Shown: positions 1 to 5,941, counted from the first letter of the stretch. The stretch: DNA of 6,749 bases from DASXPG01 sp035559335 (GCA_035559335.1 DATMBH010000046.1:1-6749); one strand, 5' to 3'. The notes: generated from the sequence alone by a model not told the origin. Translations and numbers: made by a program.

Positions 1-162
1 AGCGACTACGAGATCGAGACCTCCCGTAGCCGCCATGACGGCACACCAGGTTGCGACACCGGCAAGTGGGGCCGGCGCACGCCGGCCCCACAATACAAGC
101 GCGGCAACGACCGGGAGCAAAGCCGCGGCATGTTGAGCCACCAGGATCGCCGGTATCGCCAC
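1..162 (-). CDS. Putative membrane protein, N-terminal part (cut by window edge)
   Basis: This is an open frame of 54 codons from a GTG at 162 to the left edge of the window, with no stop. I do not recognise the family. The translation is very hydrophobic. A first segment spans about residues 3-25 (begins AIPAILVAQH, ends at Trp25). A short basic, proline-rich link follows (GRRAPAP, 26-32), then a second hydrophobic segment at about 33-54 (LAGVATWCAV onward). This looks like two transmembrane helices joined by a positively charged, probably cytoplasmic, loop. The GTG is three codons past the TAG of the preceding gene and in the same frame, with no good ribosome binding site, so translation would depend on coupling or reinitiation. 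Third-position GC looks only moderately high (about 65% by eye). A perfect 12-base inverted repeat (66-91) lies inside the frame. The alternative is that the region is noncoding and the hairpin is a terminator. The hydrophobic pattern favours a gene, but only moderately. Confidence 0.5.
   Translation of the reverse strand, partial: MAIPAILVAQHAAALLPVVAALVLWGRRAPAPLAGVATWCAVMAATGGLDLVVA
66..91. repeat. Perfect 12-base inverted repeat
   Basis: GTGGGGCCGGCG at 66-77 is the exact reverse complement of 80-91, separated by the two bases CA. Folded as RNA it would give an 11-bp stem with a GCAC loop. No T-run follows it on either strand. It lies 80 bases past the stop at 172 and could be a U-tract-less terminator. 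It also falls inside the putative membrane-protein frame, where it encodes the basic link between two hydrophobic segments. Confidence 0.6.
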
Positions 163-171
163 CTGCTGCCG

Positions 172-543
172 CTACTCGTTCAGCGCGCTGTCCGTGGGAC
201 AGAACGGAGGGCACGGGAAGAACTTTTCCGCCAGCTCTCCCTCGTCCAGGTCGTTTCCCAGTTCATCCACGCCGACCAAGATAAGCGACACCGTGCCGTT
301 CGGGTTCATCCCGAAGTAGAAGCGGCCACCGACGCAGTCCTTCTGCTGGAGCACCCGCTCCAACGCCACCTTGGTGATGGCGAGCGAGTGAATCGCGCTC
401 GGGTTGGCCTTGCGGTAGCGCCGGATCATCTCCCGCGCCTCGGTGAGCCCGATCTGGTGGTCGAAGTTCGGCCACTGCCGCTCCGTGGTGTTGATCTCGG
501 GCTCAACCACGGTGGTCACAACTGCGGAGTTCTGCCACGACAT
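172..543 (-). CDS. Conserved small protein of unknown function with CPPFC motif
   Basis: A 123-residue soluble protein with no signal peptide or membrane segment; I cannot assign a function. The N-terminus (about 1-28) looks flexible. A predicted helix follows around GLTEAREMIRRYRKANP (32-48), then SLAITKVALERVL (53-65), then Cys70-Val-Gly. A beta-rich stretch comes next (RFYFGMNPNGTVSLILVGVD, 74-93) and GNDLDEGELAE (96-106). It ends with the close cysteine pair Cys111 and Cys115 in PCPPFCP, followed by SALNE. From memory, similar small proteins with the pattern 'CVG.R.YYG...G...LVLVGVD..GND' and a C-terminal CPxxC followed by a LN-type end occur in Bacteroidota and related phyla. I could not check this. 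The ATG at 543 is preceded by a strong AGGAGG. A GC-rich terminator upstream (705-738) separates it from the etf genes, so it probably has its own promoter. It is followed after 9 bases by a probable membrane protein, with which it may form a pair. Confidence 0.85.
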   Translation of the reverse strand: MSWQNSAVVTTVVEPEINTTERQWPNFDHQIGLTEAREMIRRYRKANPSAIHSLAITKVALERVLQQKDCVGGRFYFGMNPNGTVSLILVGVDELGNDLDEGELAEKFFPCPPFCPTDSALNE

Positions 544-547
544 ACTG

Positions 548-553
548 CCTCCT
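548..553 (-). promoter_or_regulatory. Strong ribosome binding site of the small CPPFC protein
   Basis: AGGAGG (reading 553 to 548) lies four bases before the ATG at 543. It is the best Shine-Dalgarno match seen in the window and it fixes the start of this gene. Confidence 0.8.
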
Positions 554-619
554 CGTCTGAGTTCCGGCCACTGACTGCCGGCCGTTCAGGTAGGTTGGAG
601 GCAGATGGTGTGCGGTGAA

Positions 620-659
620 ACTAGGGGTATCCCTAGGGTCCACCCTGTGGGTTTCCCCA
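620..659. promoter_or_regulatory. Candidate operator: alternating G/C runs with nested inverted repeats
   Basis: Within the 220-base space between etfA and the small CPPFC protein, this stretch alternates runs of three or four G and C with spacers of two to four bases. It holds CTAGGG at 621-626 and its exact inverse CCCTAG at 631-636, four bases apart. It also has the 8-base palindrome CCCTAGGG (631-638) and ACCC-TGT-GGGT at 642-652. It lies about 80-115 bases upstream of the small protein's start, a suitable place for a regulator site or promoter. I could not identify convincing -35 and -10 boxes, so both its role and its direction are inferred. Confidence 0.4.
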
Positions 660-704
660 GTTGCGCCAGGGCCGGCTGGCCGCCCAGCGAGCCTGGCCGC
701 GGGG

Positions 705-738
705 AAAAGGCGGGCCGCCCCCCCGGGGGGGGCGGCCC
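705..738 (-). terminator. GC-rich hairpin terminator after etfA
   Basis: A near-perfect inverted repeat has arms 712-724 and 725-738 (GGGCCG plus seven C, then eight G plus CGGCCC). It forms a very stable stem about 11-12 bp long. Read in the direction of etfA transcription, it is followed by GCC and then TTTT (708-705). It lies 26 bases past the etfA stop, as expected for an intrinsic terminator, though the U-tract is short. Confidence 0.7.
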
Positions 739-763
739 CTGCGGTGCAGGCTTTACATGCCGG

Positions 764-1750
764 CTAGCCGGCGCGGGCCTTCCGGACCGCCTCGATGAGC
801 GCGGGCAGAACCTCGAAAGCGTCGCCTACGATTCCGTAGTCGGCCACCTTGAAGATCGGCGCGTCTTTGTCCCGGTTGATGGCGACGATGGTCTTGGCCG
901 TGCGCATGCCCGCCAGGTGCTGGATCGCGCCGCTGATACCTACGGCGATATAGAGCGAGGGACTCACGGTCTTGCCGGTCTGGCCGACCTGCTCGCCGTG
1001 GGGCCGCCAGCCGGCGTCCACCACCGCGCGCGATGCACCCACCGCCGCGTTCCCGAATGCCTTCGCAAGCTCCTCGATGAGGTGGAAGTGCTCAGGGCCC
1101 TTCATTCCCCGGCCGCCGGACACGACAATCGGCGCCTCCGCTACATCGAGCGACCCTTGCTCCGCGGCCTTGAGTTCCTTCACGATCACTCGCGCCACTG
1201 CAGTCTCCGCCGCGACGGTCTCCGTCGTCGGCGCCCCGGCGCCCCCGTGCCCTGGTGCCACGGGGAACGTATTGGGCCTTACGCTGACCAGCGCCGGCGT
1301 CGCGTCCAGCCTCACCATTTGCAGCGCCTTTCCGGCATAGACCGGGCGCGTGCATACCACCTTGCCGGCCTCCACTCCGAGTTCGGTCACATCTACAGCC
1401 AGGGGCACATCCAGCCGGACGGCCACCCGGGGCGCCAGGTCTCGGCCGCTCGCCGTCGCGGCGAACACCACGGCGGCATAGCCCCCGCGCCTGACCTGCG
1501 CCGCAACCGTGGCCGCGTAGCCGTCGGCCTGGTAGTGGGCGAACGAGGGGTCTGTGGCTACCACCACCCGGTCCGCGCCGGCACCGCCCAGGTTTGCGCT
1601 GGTGGCATCGACTCCGGGGGCGCCGACGACTAGCGCGTCCACTCTTCCGCCAAGGCCATCGGCCAGGCGGCGCGCGGCCGTCACCACTTCCAGGCTCACC
1701 TTGCGTAGCGAGCCGCCCTTCTGCTCGGTTACCGCCAGTACGTTCGCCAT
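764..1750 (-). CDS. etfA: Electron transfer flavoprotein alpha subunit
   Basis: The FAD-carrying large subunit of the ETF heterodimer. It accepts electrons from acyl-CoA dehydrogenases and passes them to the quinone pool through ETF:quinone oxidoreductase. The 328-residue length is typical. Residues about 1-190 are the N-terminal ETF domain, beginning MANVLAVTEQ. The C-terminal FAD domain holds VVSGGRGMKGPE (209-220), GASRAVVDAGW (238-248), the GQTGKTVSP segment (256-264), the family signature LYIAVGISGAIQHLAGM (266-282) and INRDKDAPIFKVADYGIVGD (291-310). The ATG at 1750 shares one base with the etfB stop (TGATG), which indicates translational coupling. A GTG three bases earlier (1753) is possible, but the AAGGTG upstream is better spaced for the ATG, and MANVL is the usual family start. 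The gene ends just before a strong hairpin, so it is probably the last of its operon. Confidence 0.97.
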   Translation of the reverse strand: MANVLAVTEQKGGSLRKVSLEVVTAARRLADGLGGRVDALVVGAPGVDATSANLGGAGADRVVVATDPSFAHYQADGYAATVAAQVRRGGYAAVVFAATASGRDLAPRVAVRLDVPLAVDVTELGVEAGKVVCTRPVYAGKALQMVRLDATPALVSVRPNTFPVAPGHGGAGAPTTETVAAETAVARVIVKELKAAEQGSLDVAEAPIVVSGGRGMKGPEHFHLIEELAKAFGNAAVGASRAVVDAGWRPHGEQVGQTGKTVSPSLYIAVGISGAIQHLAGMRTAKTIVAINRDKDAPIFKVADYGIVGDAFEVLPALIEAVRKARAG

Positions 1751-2502
1751 CACAGCACCTTCGCTTCCTCGCGCAGCAGCCGCACGAGTTCAGGTACCGC
1801 CGCTGCTCCTTCGCCCACGATTCTCCCCGCCGCGCGCTCTGGGGGAGGGGTGAGCGACTGCACCATCAGGCGCGCTGGGCCCAGCTGCGCCGGCTTGATG
1901 TCAATCGGCTTCTTCTTGGCCGCCATGATTCCTTTCAGGGCCGGATAGCGTGGGTTGTTGAGCCCCTTGTCGCAGGTGAGTACGGCCGGCAGCTGGAACT
2001 CGACGACCTCGAGGCCGCCCTCGGTCTCGCGCTCGGCGAGCCCGCGTCCGGCTTCGATCTCCAGCTTTACGACCGACGTGACGCAGGGCATGCCCAGCAG
2101 CTCCGCGACCATCGGACCCACCTGATTGTTGTAGTCATCCACCGCCAGCTTGCCGAACAGCACCAGGTCCCAGCCGCCGCCCTGGAGTTCGGCCGCCAGC
2201 GCCTTCGCCACGGTCAGGCCGTCGGCCGGGATAGGGTTCGCCTGCAGCAGCACGCCACGGTCGGCCCCCATTGCCAGAGCGGTACGCATGGTCTCCTGAG
2301 CCGCGTCGGGGCCGAGCGAGATGACCACCACTTCTCCCGAGCCCGCCTTCTCGCGGCGCTGCAGGGCCTCCTCGACCGCGAACTCGTCGTAGGGGTTCAT
2401 GATGAACTTGACGCCGGCCTCGTCGATTGACGTTCCGTCGGCGCCGGGCCTGATGCGCGTCTCGGTGTCCGGGACGCGCTTGATGCATACTGCTATCTTC
2501 AC
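1750..2502 (-). CDS. etfB: Electron transfer flavoprotein beta subunit
   Basis: The small ETF subunit. In the family it binds AMP and carries the recognition loop that docks onto acyl-CoA dehydrogenases. The 250-residue length is normal. The N-terminus MKIAVCIKRVPDTE is typical. NPYDEFAVEEAL (36-47) and the GPDAAQET and GADRGVLL stretches (64-71, 79-86) form the nucleotide-binding fold. DDYNNQVGP (122-130) is at the position of the usual D-G-D-x-x-Q-V-G-P loop. The recognition-loop signature runs from PAVLTCDKGLNNPRYP through GIMAAKKKPI (172-200), with Leu181 matching the leucine anchor known from human ETF. The start codon is GTG, supported by AAGGAG eight bases upstream. The gene lies 111 bases after a glutaryl-CoA dehydrogenase-like gene, its likely electron donor, and its stop overlaps the etfA start. 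Confidence 0.97.
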   Translation of the reverse strand: MKIAVCIKRVPDTETRIRPGADGTSIDEAGVKFIMNPYDEFAVEEALQRREKAGSGEVVVISLGPDAAQETMRTALAMGADRGVLLQANPIPADGLTVAKALAAELQGGGWDLVLFGKLAVDDYNNQVGPMVAELLGMPCVTSVVKLEIEAGRGLAERETEGGLEVVEFQLPAVLTCDKGLNNPRYPALKGIMAAKKKPIDIKPAQLGPARLMVQSLTPPPERAAGRIVGEGAAAVPELVRLLREEAKVL

Positions 2503-2613
2503 GGTCGAAGCTCCTTGTCTGGGGCGATATGGCGGTAAGGCGGCAGGCCGGCGAGAACTCGGTGCGTGTGCCGCGAAACCAACCGCCTCTGCCGTCCTAT
2601 CGTCTTGCCGCCT
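2503..2613 (-). other. Gap between acyl-CoA dehydrogenase and etfB, with etfB ribosome binding site
   Basis: This is the only sizeable gap in the metabolic run. It contains AAGGAG (2516-2511), eight bases before the etfB GTG. It also has an 8-base direct repeat, AGAGGCGG read on the minus strand, at 2615-2608 and 2590-2583. The second copy could pair with CCGCCT (2543-2538) to form a stem in the transcript. I see no clear -35/-10 pair and no U-rich terminator, so etfBA may be read through from upstream, with or without an internal promoter here. Confidence 0.5.
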
Positions 2614-3801
2614 CTACTCAAACGCATTCAACCCGGTCACAGCCTGCCCGAGCACCAGCGTGTGCACGTCGTGCGTGCCCTCGTAGGTGTACACGCTTTC
2701 CAGGTTCGCCATGTGGCGCATCGCGGAGTACTCGACCAGGATGCCGTTGGCGCCCAGGAGGCGGCGTGCCTCGCGGGCGCACTCGGTGGCGATGTCGCAG
2801 TTGTTGCGCTTCGCCAGCGAGACCTGCTGGGGAGTCATGGTCCCCCTGTCCTTGAGCCGGCCCAGCTGCAAGCACAGCAGCTGTCCCTTGGTTATCTCGG
2901 TCAGCATGTATGCCAGCCGCTGCTGCTGCAGCTGGAAGCCGCCGATCGGCCGGCCGAACATCACCCGCTGCTTCGAGTAGCTGAGGGCCTCGTGGTAGCA
3001 GGCCATGGCGGCCCCGATGGCGCCCCATGCGATCCCGTAGCGCGCCTGCGTCAGGCACATCAGCGGACTCTTGAGGCCGGCCGACTTGGGAAGCAGCGCA
3101 TCCTTCGGCACGTGCACGTCCTCCAGCACGAGCTCAGAGGTGTCGGAGGCGCGTAGCGACAGCTTGCCCTTCTGGTCGCGGGCCGTGAACCCCTTCGCGT
3201 CGGTCGGCACGATGAAGCCGCGGATCGAATCGGCGTCGTCCAGTTTCCCGGTCTTGGCCCAGATCACGGCCACGTCGGCCGTGGACCCGTTGGTGATCCA
3301 CATCTTGGCGCCGTTGATCACCCAGCCGTCCTGCGTCTCCCTCGCGACGGTGATCATGCCGCCGGGGTTGGAGCCGAAGTCAGGTTCGGTGAGGCCGAAA
3401 CAGCCGATGATCTCCCCGCTCGCCAGCTTCGGCAGGTAGTGCTTCTTCTGCTCCTCCGAACCGAAGGCGAAGATCGGGTACATCACCAGGGCGCCCTGAA
3501 CCGAGGCGAACGACCGCACGCCCGAGTCACCGCGTTCCAGCTCCTGCATGATCAGGCCGTACGCGACGTTGTTCAGGCCGGCGCAGCCGTACTCCTCCGG
3601 CAGGTTGGCGCCGAAGAAGCCCAGCTCGGCCATCTCCGGCACCAGATGCTTCGGGAAGCGGCCCTCGATGTAGCAGTCGTTGATCACTGGGATGAGCTTG
3701 TCCTCGACCCACTGGCGCACGGTGTCGCGCACCGCGCGCTCCTCCTCGCTGAGCAGCGAGTCAATGTCGTAGAAGTCTACGCCTTCGAAACGCGGCGCCA
3801 T
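2614..3801 (-). CDS. gcdH: Acyl-CoA dehydrogenase, probably glutaryl-CoA dehydrogenase
   Basis: A 395-residue FAD enzyme. The likely reaction is oxidative decarboxylation of glutaryl-CoA to crotonyl-CoA and CO2, in lysine, tryptophan or aromatic acid breakdown, with electrons going to ETF. The usual three domains are present: N-terminal helical (to about 130), beta barrel with CFGLTEPDFGSNP (134-146) and KMWITNG, and C-terminal helical. Recalled human GCDH sequence matches at many points: ELERGDSGVRS (87-97) keeps the Glu and Arg (here Glu89, Arg96) equivalent to human Glu87 and Arg94, and ARYGIAWG, GRLKD and KRNNC are also kept. YEGTHDVH (373-380) holds the probable catalytic base, Glu374. 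The end GQAVTGLNAFE also fits this subfamily. The ATG at 3801 overlaps the upstream stop by one base (TGATG), with AGAGG about 12 bases before it. The etf genes downstream fit this role. Another short-chain acyl-CoA substrate is possible. Confidence 0.88.
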   Translation of the reverse strand: MAPRFEGVDFYDIDSLLSEEERAVRDTVRQWVEDKLIPVINDCYIEGRFPKHLVPEMAELGFFGANLPEEYGCAGLNNVAYGLIMQELERGDSGVRSFASVQGALVMYPIFAFGSEEQKKHYLPKLASGEIIGCFGLTEPDFGSNPGGMITVARETQDGWVINGAKMWITNGSTADVAVIWAKTGKLDDADSIRGFIVPTDAKGFTARDQKGKLSLRASDTSELVLEDVHVPKDALLPKSAGLKSPLMCLTQARYGIAWGAIGAAMACYHEALSYSKQRVMFGRPIGGFQLQQQRLAYMLTEITKGQLLCLQLGRLKDRGTMTPQQVSLAKRNNCDIATECAREARRLLGANGILVEYSAMRHMANLESVYTYEGTHDVHTLVLGQAVTGLNAFE

Positions 3802-4238
3802 CAGTCATCGCCTCTGTTCTGTGAGTTGCCGCCCGGCAGCCTGCGCCGGGCGAACGGCACGGCACCCACCGCCTTCGCCTTGCGGCGAAAGCTCGGGCCG
3901 TGGTCCACCGGAAGTCCTTCTGCGTGCTGCCAGAGATGCACCATCTCGTGGAGCAGCGTCTGCTCCACCTCCCGCCAGTCAGCCGCCAGCAGATGGCGGC
4001 GGCTCACCGTCAGCGCCACCGGCGCGCCGGTCTTGGGACCGAGCGTTATGCAGGCCAGGCGCGTGCGCATCCGGCCGGAAAGCCGTAGTGGCGGCGGCAC
4101 CAGCCGGCCCTCGAAGTGCCGCGCATTCAGGCGGGACACGATGCCGCGCACCCGCGCCAGCAGGGCCGCATCGTCGCGGGGCCGGTAGACGGGATGAAAT
4201 CGCAGCTCCGCAGCGCGGGTGGTGCGCGCCTTCGTCAC
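3801..4238 (-). CDS. SprT-like zinc metalloprotease domain protein
   Basis: A 145-residue protein of the SprT-like (Spartan/YpjK-type) metalloprotease group. It shows LNARHFEGRL (37-46), a pattern typical of SprT domains before the first strand. The zinc-binding HEMVH (97-101) carries catalytic Glu98. HGPSFRRKAKAVGA (113-126) supplies the probable third zinc ligand, His113. The start is GTG at 4238, which overlaps the HAD gene's stop as GTGA. The open frame extends much further upstream, but that part is a shadow of the HAD gene. No C-terminal zinc finger is visible, so this is a minimal domain ending in a polar tail. Eukaryotic relatives cut DNA-protein crosslinks, but the role of short bacterial versions is poorly known, so substrate and function are open. 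It is coupled to genes on both sides, which suggests co-transcription and not necessarily a shared pathway. Confidence 0.85.
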   Translation of the reverse strand: MTKARTTRAAELRFHPVYRPRDDAALLARVRGIVSRLNARHFEGRLVPPPLRLSGRMRTRLACITLGPKTGAPVALTVSRRHLLAADWREVEQTLLHEMVHLWQHAEGLPVDHGPSFRRKAKAVGAVPFARRRLPGGNSQNRGDD

Positions 4239-4915
4239 CGCGGCGCCCCGTACAGCAGCCGATACAGGCCCAGCTCCACTACCTGACTGAACCGCACTGT
4301 CCTGCGGAACGTGTCCGGCGCGAGCGTGGCCAGCTTTACCGAGCGCACGCCGCCCAGGTTGGCACCCGCCACGTCGGTCAAGTACTGGTCGCCCACCATA
4401 ACAGTCGCATCCGCTCCCACTCCCAGCTCCCGCACGCAGTAGTCGATCAGCTGCGCGTCGGGCTTGCGCACCACCATGGCGCCCTGCGCCAGGCGCGATT
4501 CCAGCTCCTCGGCGCTCCAGGTGTCCGTCCCGTCCAGCCTCCTGCGGTACAGCACCTCGCCCCGGAGCCGGTAGGCGCGCAGCAGCGGCACCTCGGGAAA
4601 GATCTCCCCCAGCTGGCGGAACCGCTCCTCCCCCGAATTGGAGAGGATCACGTGCCTCAGTTCCGGATTGCGCAGCAGCGAGCGGAACGGTTCCTCGACC
4701 TGCGGCTCCAGCGTGGAGCACCGATCGCCCGTCAGCGTGCCGTCAACGTCCCAGATGATCCCGCGAATGCCGTTGGATCGCAGGAACTGCTCGTCGAGCG
4801 CCGCCAGCGACGGCAGGTGCCAGGTGGGACGCATCCTCGCCAGGAGCGACGGCAGGCGCGGCAACACCTGCACGAACGTCGTGAAGCTCGAGGCGCCGGT
4901 GGCAAGGGAACGCAT
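4235..4915 (-). CDS. HAD-superfamily phosphatase, YqeG/GEP4-like
   Basis: A 226-residue haloacid dehalogenase-type phosphatase. All four motifs are visible: motif I WDVDGTLT (55-62) with nucleophile Asp56 and acid/base Asp58; motif II ILSNSGE (90-96) with Ser92; motif III lysine in VRKPD (Lys151); motif IV VGDQYLTDVAGANLGG (174-189) with Asp176 and Asp181. The GDQ..TDV.GAN..G form and the short cap-less spacing match the YqeG/GEP4 class IIIA group. Known members of that group dephosphorylate phosphatidylglycerophosphate in phosphatidylglycerol synthesis. That substrate is an inference here. The ATG at 4915 is three bases after the isocitrate dehydrogenase stop, and the nearest AGGA is directly against it, which is poor spacing. 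Met28 (MRPTWHLPSL) gives about 199 residues, closer to the family length, and is a real alternative start. The stop overlaps the SprT-like gene by four bases (GTGA). Confidence 0.88.
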   Translation of the reverse strand: MRSLATGASSFTTFVQVLPRLPSLLARMRPTWHLPSLAALDEQFLRSNGIRGIIWDVDGTLTGDRCSTLEPQVEEPFRSLLRNPELRHVILSNSGEERFRQLGEIFPEVPLLRAYRLRGEVLYRRRLDGTDTWSAEELESRLAQGAMVVRKPDAQLIDYCVRELGVGADATVMVGDQYLTDVAGANLGGVRSVKLATLAPDTFRRTVRFSQVVELGLYRLLYGAPR

Positions 4916-4918
4916 TCC

Positions 4919-5932
4919 TCAGGCCACACGCTCCGCCACGGCCAGCGCGAACTCCATGGTCGTTGCCTTGCCGCCCAGGTCCGCCGTCCTAAACCCGGAG
5001 CGAATCGTGTCGATCACCGCCTGGCGTACCCGCCGGCCCGCGTCCATCTCGCCCAAGTGCTCGAGCAGCATCGCGGCCGACAGCATCAAGGCCGACGGGT
5101 TGGCCTTGTGCTGGCCCGCGATGTCCGGCGCGGTGCCATGGACCGCCTCGAAGATCGCGGCCCGACTGCCGATGTTCGCGCTCGGGGCCAGGCCCAGGCC
5201 GCCCACCAGCCCCGCCATCTGATCCGAGAGGATGTCCCCGAACATGTTGGTGGTGACTATCACGTCGAAGTCCTCCGGACGCATCACCAGCTGCATCGCG
5301 GCGGCGTCTATGATGCGGTCGTTGCATTCGACGTCGCCCGCATAACGCTTCGCAACCTCCCGGCCCTCCTCCAGGAACAGCCCGCTGACCATCTTGAGGA
5401 TGTTGGCCTTGTGCACCAGGGTGACCTTCGAGCGCCCGTGGTGACGCGCGTACTCGAAGGCGAACTCGACCACACGGCGACACCCCTCCCGCGTGACGAT
5501 GGCCATACTCTCGGCCACGGCTCTTGGATCGCCGCCGACCTCCACGAAGTGCTCGACGCCAGCGTACAAGCCCTGCGTGTTCTCCCGCACCAGCACCAGG
5601 TCGATGTTCTCGTAGCCGCGGAAGGGGACGATCGTGCGCACCGGCCGCACGTTTGCGTACAGATCGAACTCCTTGCGAAGCGCGACGTTCACCGACCGGT
5701 AGCCGCCGCCGACTGGCGTCTGGAGCGGCCCCTTCAGGGCGCACTTGGTTACCCGAATGGACTCGATTACCGGGTTGGGAAGCGTCTCGCCGCGGCGCTC
5801 GAGCGAGGCGGCGCCGGCATCCTGCCGGTCCCACGCGATCTCGACACCGGTAGCATCGAGGACCAATAGCGTGGCATCGGTTATTTCGGGGCCGATGCCG
5901 TCGCCGGGGATAAGAGTGACGGAATAGCGCAA
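4919..5932 (-). CDS. NAD-type isocitrate dehydrogenase (isocitrate/isopropylmalate family)
   Basis: A 337-residue beta-decarboxylating dehydrogenase, most likely converting isocitrate to 2-oxoglutarate and CO2 with NAD+. LIPGDGIGPEI (7-17) is the usual N-terminus. KGPLQTP and SVNVALRKEFDLYANVRP (67-97) hold the substrate residues Ser80, Asn82, Arg86 and Arg96, and closely resemble the mitochondrial IDH3 type. RENTQGLYAGVEH (116-128) supplies Arg116 and Tyr123. HKANILK (174-180) gives catalytic Lys175. NMFGDILSDQ (229-238) carries the metal-binding Asp233 and Asp237. HGTAPDIAGQ (265-274) has Asp-Ile where NADP enzymes such as E. coli Icd have Lys-Tyr, which points to NAD. The start is TTG at 5932. 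The frame is closed upstream by the lipoprotein's TAA, no other start lies between, and the conserved strand begins at residue 4. No ribosome binding site is visible. An isopropylmalate or homoisocitrate enzyme is less likely from the substrate loop. Confidence 0.9.
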   Translation of the reverse strand: MRYSVTLIPGDGIGPEITDATLLVLDATGVEIAWDRQDAGAASLERRGETLPNPVIESIRVTKCALKGPLQTPVGGGYRSVNVALRKEFDLYANVRPVRTIVPFRGYENIDLVLVRENTQGLYAGVEHFVEVGGDPRAVAESMAIVTREGCRRVVEFAFEYARHHGRSKVTLVHKANILKMVSGLFLEEGREVAKRYAGDVECNDRIIDAAAMQLVMRPEDFDVIVTTNMFGDILSDQMAGLVGGLGLAPSANIGSRAAIFEAVHGTAPDIAGQHKANPSALMLSAAMLLEHLGEMDAGRRVRQAVIDTIRSGFRTADLGGKATTMEFALAVAERVA

Positions 5933-5941
5933 GGGCGGGGG

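Noticed and set aside
66..91. Inverted repeat called as the terminator of the small CPPFC gene
   Set aside because: No T-run follows on either strand, and it falls inside a frame that looks like a membrane protein. It is kept as a repeat, not as a terminator.
130..618. Plus-strand frame of 162 codons at the left end
   Set aside because: It is antisense to the small protein, which has a strong ribosome binding site and family-like sequence. The plus-strand translation has no recognisable pattern.
605..1633. Plus-strand open frame of 342 codons
   Set aside because: It covers the complement of etfA and the terminator hairpin. It has no recognisable domain and is a GC-driven shadow.
4239..4721. 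Long upstream extension of the SprT-like frame
   Set aside because: The extension lies wholly inside the HAD gene in another frame and is low-complexity (Gly, Ala, Arg). The GTG at 4238, overlapping the HAD stop, gives a normal SprT-domain length.
3821..5869. Plus-strand open frame of 682 codons
   Set aside because: It lies antisense to the acyl-CoA dehydrogenase/SprT/HAD/isocitrate dehydrogenase run, all with clear family motifs. The translation is rich in Arg, His, Gln and Pro, as expected for the complement of GC-rich genes.
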